9,678 nucleotides of DNA, from positions 1 to 9,678 of the forward strand of contig JALTMC010000652.1 of the NCBI GenBank assembly GCA_027005175.1, written 5' to 3'. Under the pieces are notes generated by a model that was not told the DNA's origin, did no database searches, and worked only from the letters and a program-made list of their open reading frames with translations. Shown piece after piece: positions 1-5,552 of the stretch. The position numbers were made by a program, and so were the translations under genes. This DNA is from Myxococcales bacterium. GTDB lineage: Bacteria > Myxococcota_C > UBA6777. Within the stretch, counting starts at the first letter, position 1, and the number at the start of each line of letters is the position of its first letter.

Positions 1-85
1 TTCAGCACCTCTCTCATCCGATCGGTTTGAACGGACCCGAAGTCAGTGATAACAATCCATGTTAAAACATAAATAATCTTCTGTT

Positions 86-113
86 ATTCGTGTCCCATTC
101 GTGTCATTCGTGG
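86..113. repeat. Three direct copies of ATTCGTG(T/G)
   Basis: The octamer ATTCGTGT lies at 86-93 and 97-104, with a variant ATTCGTGG at 106-113. The copies are 11 and 9 bases apart, about one helical turn. This could be a fragment of a dispersed intergenic repeat or a small cluster of binding sites. Nothing in the window decides between them. Confidence 0.5.
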
Positions 114-118
114 ATCTC

Positions 119-141
119 AAAAAAAATCACAGAGCATCTGT
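119..141 (-). terminator. Weak Rho-independent terminator after the zinc-ribbon gene
   Basis: On the minus strand, 15 bases past the stop of the 156-443 gene, a 5-bp stem (ACAGA/TCTGT, plus 129-141) with a 3-base loop is followed by one A and then eight T (plus 119-126 are all A). The T-tract and position fit an intrinsic terminator, but the stem is short and AT-rich. Confidence 0.4.
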
Positions 142-155
142 AACGAAGTTATGAA

Positions 156-443
156 CTATTTTTTAAAGAGAGAGTCCAGACGAGCTTTTGCGGCGGCAGC
201 TTTATCGAAGTCGGGTTCTTCGCGATCTTGGTCAAACTGGTACTGGGAGCAGAAGTTCGCTTTTTCGCGATCACGGATATAGTCTCCAATCCCCTCTCGA
301 CAGAGTTCTGCTCGGTTGTCCCAAAATCGGCAGTTCATACAACTTCGCATATCAGAGCCACAATGATTACAAGTATCGCGGCGCTGCAACAAACGAATGT
401 CGTCTTCACTGAATTCATTTTTACAATTCCAACAAAAACTCAT
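156..443 (-). CDS. Small eight-cysteine zinc-ribbon protein (conserved hypothetical)
   Basis: The 95-aa product is rich in cysteine: C4-x2-C7, C25-x2-C28, C35-x2-C38, then C48 and C65. The first two pairs look like a rubredoxin-type zinc ribbon. The second part (C-x2-CRFWD...C...DREKANFC) resembles small uncharacterised proteins that I recall from deltaproteobacteria and related phyla. The tail after about residue 70 is charged and probably flexible. The ATG is preceded by AGAGGA with a 6-base spacer, so the start is well supported. It is a single gene, with a terminator-like hairpin downstream and a palindrome plus tandem duplication upstream. Zinc binding is likely from the Cys spacing; any role in nucleic-acid or protein binding is not shown. 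Confidence 0.85.
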   Translation of the reverse strand: MSFCWNCKNEFSEDDIRLLQRRDTCNHCGSDMRSCMNCRFWDNRAELCREGIGDYIRDREKANFCSQYQFDQDREEPDFDKAAAAKARLDSLFKK

Positions 444-476
444 ATTCGTTCCTCTTTACGTTATTTGGCAGAGAAG

Positions 477-488
477 GCTATCGATAGC
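477..488. promoter_or_regulatory. Perfect 12-bp palindrome upstream of the zinc-ribbon gene
   Basis: GCTATCGATAGC reads the same on both strands. It lies 33 bases upstream of the ATG of the minus-strand zinc-ribbon gene and directly abuts the tandem duplication at 488-517. Position and symmetry fit a dimeric repressor or activator site. No regulator gene is adjacent, so this is an inference from structure only. Confidence 0.35.
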
Positions 489-517
489 ATTCTATTCTTG
501 CACATTCTGTTCTTGCA
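488..517. repeat. 15-bp tandem duplication, two copies
   Basis: CATTCT(A/G)TTCTTGCA occurs at 488-502 and again at 503-517 with one mismatch. The left copy contains ATTCTA (489-494), which is TAGAAT on the minus strand, a 5/6 match to a -10 box for the zinc-ribbon gene. The matching -35 is poor, so promoter identity is uncertain. The repeat abuts the palindrome at 477-488, sharing one base. Confidence 0.5.
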
Positions 518-634
518 TTGACACATCTTCATCAAAGCCTCAAAGGCAGACAGAGGCCGATCCAGAAAGCCCCTCCTATCCCACCCCTCATGGTGTTGAG
601 TTTGACGGGTTCTTCCCACAAAAAGGAAATTGTC

Positions 635-706
635 ATGAGAGAAGCACCTTGTCAAGCATTATTGAATGGTGGATACTGCATGACCTCACAATCGTTCCCC
701 CCATAG
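635..706 (+). CDS. Possible 23-aa leader ORF before the acyltransferase-like gene
   Basis: This ATG has a strong site, AAGGA, 7 bases upstream (623-627). It opens a 23-codon frame (starts MREAPCQALL, ends QSFPP) that stops 23 bases before the ATG of the acyltransferase-like gene, whose own ribosome binding site lies in the gap. It could be a leader peptide that influences downstream translation, or chance. A predicted promoter at 649-677 lies inside it, and if that is the true promoter this ORF is not on the main transcript. No family is recognised. Confidence 0.25.
   Translation: MREAPCQALLNGGYCMTSQSFPP
649..677 (+). promoter_or_regulatory. Candidate sigma-70 promoter for the acyltransferase/SDR operon
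   Basis: TTGTCA (649-654, 5/6 to the -35 consensus), a 17-base spacer and GATACT (672-677, 4/6 to the -10 consensus) lie about 50 bases upstream of the ATG at 730. Spacing is ideal, but this is pattern matching against E. coli consensus in an organism of unknown affiliation. Confidence 0.35.
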
Positions 707-729
707 AGCCAGAATAAGGAGAGTTGCAA

Positions 730-1719
730 ATGTACTGTTGGATTGGTGTTGGACTGGGGATTTTATTGTTCCTGTGGCTTTTCTTGGAGTGGAAGACATC
801 ACGTCCCGATGGGACCTATATTAAGAATGTTCACAAGTATCGAATTATGATGCAGTATGTGATGCCTACACGTTCGGAGTCCTTGGTATTTTATGATGTA
901 GCAGTCGATGCAGAGAAGTTGCTTGCGTACAAAGAAGAGGTGTGTAAAAACTTCCACACGGATATCACACATTGTTTGGTTGCAGGAGCAGCGATTGCTT
1001 TGCAAGAGAACCCAGAGATGAATCGATTTGGTATGGGTCATCGTTTGTACCAACGAGATGGGAACTGGCTCACTTTCAGCATGAAACGCAAGAAAAAAAA
1101 CAAGAAAGCCAAACTCGCGACAGTAAAGAAAAGAATTCCTGAAGATATGACATTCCGGCAGTTGTGTGACTATCTCGTGGATGAGATTAAGACCCAACGT
1201 TCCGACAAAGTGACTTACCACGACAAAGAGTACAACCTACTCACAAGTATCCCACGCCCCTTTCTCAAATTTGGAGTCTGGTTTATCAAACAAATGGATT
1301 ATTACAACATCTTGCCAGGAAGCTTCATCGAGGGAGATGCACTTTACACAAGTATCTTTATGGCGAACCTTGGAAGTATCGGTATGAACGCGGGATATCA
1401 TCACCTCTATGAGTGGGGCAACTGTCCGCTGTTTATCCTCGCAGGTAAGATCGAAGAACGTGTGGTGTCTGTGGATGGTACGATCACAACACAAAAAGTC
1501 CTGCCCCTGCGAATAACCTACGACGAGCGCATTGACGATGGTCTCACTGCCAGTTACGGTATAGCCTCACTGCTTCGTGTCTTGGAAGATCCATTTAAGT
1601 ATTTGGGCTGTGTTAAAAGCGATGGTAGTGACCATCATATACTTGGGCAGCCAGAAAAGCTTGTCCCACTCCCCCAAGGGCAAACCACAGAGGAAAGCCC
1701 CACCCCAAAAGAGGAATAG
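730..1719 (+). CDS. Membrane-anchored E2/CAT-superfamily acyltransferase-like protein with altered catalytic motif
   Basis: The 329-aa product starts with one hydrophobic segment (about residues 3-20), then an acyltransferase-like catalytic domain of the 2-oxo acid dehydrogenase E2 / chloramphenicol acetyltransferase fold. There is no lipoyl or peripheral-subunit-binding domain. Signs of the fold are the N-R-F-G-x-G-x-x-L-Y-Q-R-D stretch near residue 100, M-A-N-L-G-S-I-G near 215, and the C-terminal D-x-R-x-x-D-G signature at 265-271. In active E2 enzymes that signature is DHRxxDG. Here it is DERIDDG, so the catalytic His is Glu266. The last ~20 residues are polar and Pro/Glu-rich. A TTG six bases upstream is in frame, but AAGGAG at 716-721 is 8 bases from the ATG and only 2 from the TTG, so I start at the ATG. 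The SDR gene follows after 6 bases. Substrate and activity are unknown; it may use another base or be non-catalytic. Confidence 0.8.
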   Translation: MYCWIGVGLGILLFLWLFLEWKTSRPDGTYIKNVHKYRIMMQYVMPTRSESLVFYDVAVDAEKLLAYKEEVCKNFHTDITHCLVAGAAIALQENPEMNRFGMGHRLYQRDGNWLTFSMKRKKKNKKAKLATVKKRIPEDMTFRQLCDYLVDEIKTQRSDKVTYHDKEYNLLTSIPRPFLKFGVWFIKQMDYYNILPGSFIEGDALYTSIFMANLGSIGMNAGYHHLYEWGNCPLFILAGKIEERVVSVDGTITTQKVLPLRITYDERIDDGLTASYGIASLLRVLEDPFKYLGCVKSDGSDHHILGQPEKLVPLPQGQTTEESPTPKEE

Positions 1720-1725
1720 AATACT

Positions 1726-2490
1726 ATGTCAGGTCGTTTGGAAGGAAAACGCGCCATTGTAACAGGCGCAAGTCGCGGTATCGGTGCAGCCATTGCGAGA
1801 GCGTACGCCAAGGAAGGCGCTACAGTGATCATCTCTTCTCGCAAACAAGAAGGTCTCGACGCCGTCGCAGCAAAAATCAACGCAGAGTACCCCAATAGCA
1901 TCGTCCCCATGGCCTGTCATATCGGTCACCGTGATCAGATCAAAGCATTTGTACAACAAGTCGAGGCGGAGCATGGACGCCCTCATATCCTGGTCAACAA
2001 CGCCGCAACAAATCCATACTTTGGTCCGATGTTTGGCATCGAAGAGAGTGCCTGGGACAAAACCTTTGATGTCAATGTCAAGGGTTACTTTGAGATGACA
2101 CGTCAAGTGGCCCAACGTTGGTTGGACAACGATGAAGCCGGATCTGTTGTAAACATTGCCAGCGTTGTGGGTTTGCGAGGCGCTCCCTTTCAAGGCATCT
2201 ATGCCATGACAAAGGCTGCGATCATCTCCATGACTCAAACTCTCTCGCTGGAGTTGGGGCAAGCAAAGATCCGCGTCAACGCTGTAGCACCAGGCCTTGT
2301 GGACACCCACTTTGCATCCACCATCGTGAACAACCCCGATATGGCCAAGATGTTTACAGACAAGTCTGCTCTCAAACGACACGCCCAACCGGAGGAGATC
2401 ACGGGAATTACCGTCTTTCTCGGCTCAGAGGAAGCTTCCTATGTCACAGGCCAAACCATCGCTGTCGACGGTGGATACACCACCACTTAA
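1726..2490 (+). CDS. DHRS4-like short-chain dehydrogenase/reductase
   Basis: This is a complete 254-aa classical SDR with a Rossmann fold. Visible landmarks are TGASRGIG (13-20, cofactor loop), NNAA (91-94), Asn117, Ser146, Tyr159-x3-Lys163 (the catalytic tetrad N-S-Y-K) and PG at 189-190. Arg17 and the S-S-R-K stretch ending at Lys40 after the second strand favour NADP(H). From memory, the S-S-R-K-Q and NPxFGPM/W-D-K-T-F-D-V-N-V-K segments closely resemble the DHRS4 carbonyl/retinol reductase group. A generic 3-oxoacyl reductase is the main alternative. GAGGA inside the end of the preceding gene is 10 bases before the ATG, which suggests one transcript with the acyltransferase-like gene. The pair may act on the same acyl or carbonyl substrate, which is inference. 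Confidence 0.92.
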   Translation: MSGRLEGKRAIVTGASRGIGAAIARAYAKEGATVIISSRKQEGLDAVAAKINAEYPNSIVPMACHIGHRDQIKAFVQQVEAEHGRPHILVNNAATNPYFGPMFGIEESAWDKTFDVNVKGYFEMTRQVAQRWLDNDEAGSVVNIASVVGLRGAPFQGIYAMTKAAIISMTQTLSLELGQAKIRVNAVAPGLVDTHFASTIVNNPDMAKMFTDKSALKRHAQPEEITGITVFLGSEEASYVTGQTIAVDGGYTTT

Positions 2491-2502
2491 CTTATGGGCG
2501 TT

Positions 2503-2718
2503 CGAGAGTCATTCCGACCTTCTGTACACACTCTATGCAATCCTCCGCATAGACCATTGGATATCCGTATTGGTGTACGAGAGTCATTCCGACCTTCTGT
2601 ACACTGTTCCAACCTTCGCCAGGGTCCCCTTCCCCTCTCTGTTCTCCGAGAGTCATTCCGACCTTCTGTGCACCGTTCCAACCTTCGCCAGGATTCCTTC
2701 TCCTCTCTGTTCTCCGAG
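2503..2718. repeat. Three-copy repeat block with a 27-bp conserved core
   Basis: A 27-bp core containing GTCATTCCGACCTTCTGT occurs at 2503-2529, 2578-2604 and 2647-2673. The first two copies are identical and the third differs at one base. Copies two and three sit in longer units of 69 and 68 bp (2578-2646, 2647-2714), alike at most positions, with a last partial match at 2715-2718. The first copy is followed instead by a different 48-bp stretch with a perfect 7-bp hairpin (2532-2538/2547-2553, 8-base loop). The block starts 12 bases after the SDR stop, between convergent genes, and enters the coding end of the minus-strand gene. No transposase or terminal inverted repeats are seen. Confidence 0.85.
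2532..2553. other. Hairpin-forming inverted repeat after the SDR gene
   Basis: TCTATGC and GCATAGA pair over 7 bp with an 8-base loop, 41 bases past the SDR stop and inside the spacer between repeat copies one and two. There is no T-tract on either side, so an ordinary intrinsic terminator is not supported. It could still stabilise a transcript end. Confidence 0.35.
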
Positions 2719-5448
2719 AACCCATCGACGAACACGTTTGGCCTCGTCCCGCGAGAGGGGCAGCCCTGCATGGCTCGCGCGGTTGCGGATCTTTGCGAGG
2801 TTTCGAAGCTCTTGGGGCAACTGAGATTGAAGGTACTTCAGGATCTCTCGGTCGATTTGTTGAAGAGGTTCAGAGGACCAGAACTGTTCAAGTGCATGTC
2901 TGTGTTCCGGTGAACTTTGAGGATTCACTTCGACACTTTGGGTGCCATCCGGCTCTTGTTTTTCCAGCCGAGAAAACAACAAACTGGCAGCATCGCCCAG
3001 ACTCAATCGATTGCGCTTGTCTTTGAGTCGTCCAACAGCGACAGTCGGGAAGTCAGACAAGCGTCCACCACTCTCTACTGTATTTGCAACCAACGGGTCG
3101 ATCAGCCGTTGATTCACAAGCCCTTCAACAACACGAGCAAGCTGGAGAACGATGGGGCCATGGTCTTCCTCCGTTTGAAGAGCCAAATCGTACCACAACA
3201 GCTCTGCACTAGAGAGGATCTTGCGCATCGAATTAGACAGGGGCGACACCACATCAGGACGCTCTTTCTCCCACTGTTTGACTCGCTCTAGCTTAGCACT
3301 CAGATGCTCCTGAACAGCCTCTGATTTCGCTCTCTCCACCGCTGTTTTTTCACGTCGCTGGGCTTTGGAGAGCTGTCTTTGAAGAGATTTTTTCTGCTGT
3401 AACACATCCTGTAATGTATCGTGTTGGTGACGAAATTTTTCCATCGACTGAAACAACTTTTGGTGCTTCTCTTCCATCTGACTCATGTGTTGCTCTTGTT
3501 GCCCCAACTTTTGCTCCAGGGTTCGAAACCTTTCCCCCACTTCAGCGATGAGCTGACGACGAAGTTCACGGAGATCATCGTCTGCAAGGATATCGTCCAG
3601 GTTGTCCTCACAAACAACAAAAGCATCCCACCAGCGGTCCAAATAGACCAACGTTCGCATTCGAAGGTAGAGGCCCTCTTTCAGCAAGTTGTACTGACGA
3701 AAAGCCTCAAGCCCAATAGACTCCAAACAACCCCAACAGGTGTCCCAATCTTGATAGTGCTCAGCGATGAGAAAGCGGGCATAGCAGATTTGCAATGAGT
3801 CGGGATACGTTTGATGGGCTTGTTCCCACCAGGAGGAGGCTTCGTCATAACGCCCCTCCTGAATGAGTGCTGTGAGAAGTTGATGATAACGCCACTCTGT
3901 GGGATGAAAGTCGAGCGCACGCACCAATAGAAGCAGCCCTTCTTCTTGTTTTCCTGAGGCACGCAAGGCCAGCCCACGTTCCTCAAGAACTCTGGCCCAT
4001 AGATCCCGACCATCCCAACCATCCCCCAACACATCGTCTTGGCTCACGATCTTTAAACGCTGCATCGCAGCATCGTAGTTACCGACTCTCGCATCAAGCA
4101 AGCCGATCATAGCATTGGCGATACGTCCTTCGACAGAGAGAGGAGCTTCCTCAAACACAGGTTGAACTTCCTGTAACAGGCGCTGGTCATGTTCCATCGC
4201 TTCCAACAACAGCCAGCGTCGGACCTGAACGCCGATATCATCGGGAGCCAGTTCCTGGATATCCTCAGACATCTGAAGCGCAAGATCGTACTCTCCGGCA
4301 AGCAAGTGATACGACAAACGATAATGCAAAGTCTCAAGACTATTTTGGTCTGACAGCAAAGAGAGAGCCTGTTCCATCTCCGGTAACTCTTGCTGTTTTA
4401 AGAAATGGCGTACAAACTCCAGAAGGAGAAAGTCATCCAGGCTCTCTGTGTGTTTGAGGGCATCTCGAAAAGAATCAGAAGCTGCTTCGGCATCACCACG
4501 TTCGTGAGCAACAAAGCCGAGCCAATAAAGGACCACAGCAGGGGCAAGACAGACGGGACGAACCCTTTGACAGAGAGTCTCAACATTGTCCCACAACCCA
4601 AGATGGGTCATCATGGAGCATAACATCGTCAACTCATGACCGGGCAAACCTCCTTCCCATTGTTCCCATGGAAAGCGATTGATCATTTTGACAAACGTAG
4701 TTGCTTGCTTCTTTCGTTCGTGAGACCAGAGCCATCTTGAGACAGCCGACAAACATCGATGAATCACTGGCAGCCAAGCGACCAACGGCTCAGGATAATT
4801 GCGCCACCTCTCCGGCGTTAAAGCACTTCGATACCGAGCTGCGATCCGATCGATTTGTTCCTCCCAAAGCGGCTCAACGTAGTCTACCCAAACCAGAAAT
4901 GGGATAGGAGTATTGGTCTTCTCACAGAGTTTATCCAATCGCTCCAAGAAGGTTCTCTTCTCGTCGGGATCGACATCTCCATACAACCAAGACAAAGCAA
5001 GGTGGCCGTATTGAAACCAAAGCTCCTCATGATCCACGCGCAAAAGTTGCTCCAAACGAATAGCCAACGCAGCCTCTTGTTGCTCTAAGCGCAACAAGAG
5101 ATGAGAGTACAGAGAGACGACACCATGCAAACACACCACCTCTTCGAGAGGGATTTGTTCGAGCATGGCGATGCCCTCTTCCCATGCTTCTCTATGCTCT
5201 TCACCCAGCAAGCTCTCAACACGGGATAAATATGTTTTGTGCCGATTCCGCAGCAGCTTCTTGGTCTCGGAGAGAGAGAAAAACCGAGTCCCTACACGAG
5301 CCCCGAAAGGCTCCCAACGCAGTTCTTCAGCTTCTTTTGACTCGACAGAAGAAGATTCTGCATCCTTATGTAAACCCTTGCTTCGGCAGCATTTTTTGTA
5401 TTTAAGGCCGCTGCCACAATGGCATGGGTCATTGGCGCCTATTTTCAA
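2653..5448 (-). CDS. Large SEC-C / TPR-like / coiled-coil protein with HEPN-like C-terminus
   Basis: The 931-aa product opens with a SEC-C zinc-binding motif (C9-x-C11...C20-C21 in a G-S-G-L-K-Y-K-K-C-C context). A long helical region follows, with TPR-like spacing most visible at about 300-415 and 495-590. A strongly charged coiled coil spans about 640-725. The C-terminal helical domain (about 740-912) ends in R888-N-R-A-S-H893, which fits the R-x4-6-H active-site pattern of HEPN ribonucleases, including the polar residue after Arg. I choose the TTG at 5448: GAGGA lies 9 bases upstream and the protein then begins MKIGANDPC, as SEC-C proteins often do. An in-frame TTG at 5457 has no spacer to that site. 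The last 19 residues (from Glu913) and the stop come from the repeat block. There is no signal peptide or membrane span, so it is probably cytoplasmic. RNase activity is inferred only. Confidence 0.85.
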   Translation of the reverse strand: MKIGANDPCHCGSGLKYKKCCRSKGLHKDAESSSVESKEAEELRWEPFGARVGTRFFSLSETKKLLRNRHKTYLSRVESLLGEEHREAWEEGIAMLEQIPLEEVVCLHGVVSLYSHLLLRLEQQEAALAIRLEQLLRVDHEELWFQYGHLALSWLYGDVDPDEKRTFLERLDKLCEKTNTPIPFLVWVDYVEPLWEEQIDRIAARYRSALTPERWRNYPEPLVAWLPVIHRCLSAVSRWLWSHERKKQATTFVKMINRFPWEQWEGGLPGHELTMLCSMMTHLGLWDNVETLCQRVRPVCLAPAVVLYWLGFVAHERGDAEAASDSFRDALKHTESLDDFLLLEFVRHFLKQQELPEMEQALSLLSDQNSLETLHYRLSYHLLAGEYDLALQMSEDIQELAPDDIGVQVRRWLLLEAMEHDQRLLQEVQPVFEEAPLSVEGRIANAMIGLLDARVGNYDAAMQRLKIVSQDDVLGDGWDGRDLWARVLEERGLALRASGKQEEGLLLLVRALDFHPTEWRYHQLLTALIQEGRYDEASSWWEQAHQTYPDSLQICYARFLIAEHYQDWDTCWGCLESIGLEAFRQYNLLKEGLYLRMRTLVYLDRWWDAFVVCEDNLDDILADDDLRELRRQLIAEVGERFRTLEQKLGQQEQHMSQMEEKHQKLFQSMEKFRHQHDTLQDVLQQKKSLQRQLSKAQRREKTAVERAKSEAVQEHLSAKLERVKQWEKERPDVVSPLSNSMRKILSSAELLWYDLALQTEEDHGPIVLQLARVVEGLVNQRLIDPLVANTVESGGRLSDFPTVAVGRLKDKRNRLSLGDAASLLFSRLEKQEPDGTQSVEVNPQSSPEHRHALEQFWSSEPLQQIDREILKYLQSQLPQELRNLAKIRNRASHAGLPLSRDEAKRVRRWVLGEQRGEGILAKVGTVHRRSE

Positions 5449-5457
5449 AAGTAACAA

Positions 5458-5462
5458 TCCTC
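5458..5462 (-). promoter_or_regulatory. Ribosome binding site deciding the TTG start of the SEC-C gene
   Basis: GAGGA on the minus strand sits 9 bases before the TTG at 5448 and directly against the TTG at 5457. Normal spacing favours the inner TTG and gives the expected SEC-C N-terminus MKIGxNDPC. Confidence 0.6.
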
Positions 5463-5512
5463 GGTATCATACATCTTCAAAATACGACGAACCGTATTCC
5501 AAACTGAGAAAA

Positions 5513-5541
5513 ATTGTAAGCAGAATATCGTCGTAAAACAA
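5513..5541 (-). promoter_or_regulatory. Candidate sigma-70 promoter for the SEC-C/HEPN-like gene
   Basis: On the minus strand, TTGTTT (plus 5536-5541, 3/6 to the -35 consensus), a 17-base spacer and TACAAT (plus 5513-5518, 5/6 to the -10 consensus) lie in the short gap shared with the divergent kinase gene. A start site near 5506 would give a leader of about 55-60 bases. I found no equally good promoter for the kinase in the same gap. Confidence 0.4.
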
Positions 5542-5552
5542 GGATCCCAAGT

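Larger units (their letters stand above)
1..155. other. Left-edge stretch with no assignable gene
   Basis: No start-to-stop gene can be supported here. Two plus-strand frames are open from the edge and stop at 47-49 and about 61-63, so the end of a plus-strand gene could lie here. One minus-strand frame is open from about 82 to the edge and reads like protein (W-I-V-I-T-D-F-G-S-V), but it has no good start or ribosome binding site. Too little sequence is present to choose. The stretch also holds the ATTCGTG repeat and the terminator-like hairpin listed separately. Confidence 0.5.

Noticed and set aside
461-655. 64-aa minus-strand ORF upstream of the zinc-ribbon gene
   Set aside because: Its end is made of the tandem duplication (repeated C-K-N-R-M), it lacks a convincing ribosome binding site and family resemblance, and it overlaps the likely regulatory region.
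2503-2718. CRISPR array
   Set aside because: There are only three cores, spacers of 48 and 42 bases of which one closely resembles the sequence after the third core, no cas genes, and one copy lies in a coding region.
2441-2913. Plus-strand ORFs with repeated R-E-S-F-R-P-S-V-H or E-S-H-S-D-L-L peptides
   Set aside because: The peptide repetition only mirrors the DNA repeat block. The frames overlap the SDR end and the antisense SEC-C gene, and the downstream parts are shadows of that gene.
3421-5536. Plus-strand ORFs of 70-125 aa within the SEC-C gene
   Set aside because: They lie opposite a continuous 931-codon frame with recognisable domains and show no family features of their own.
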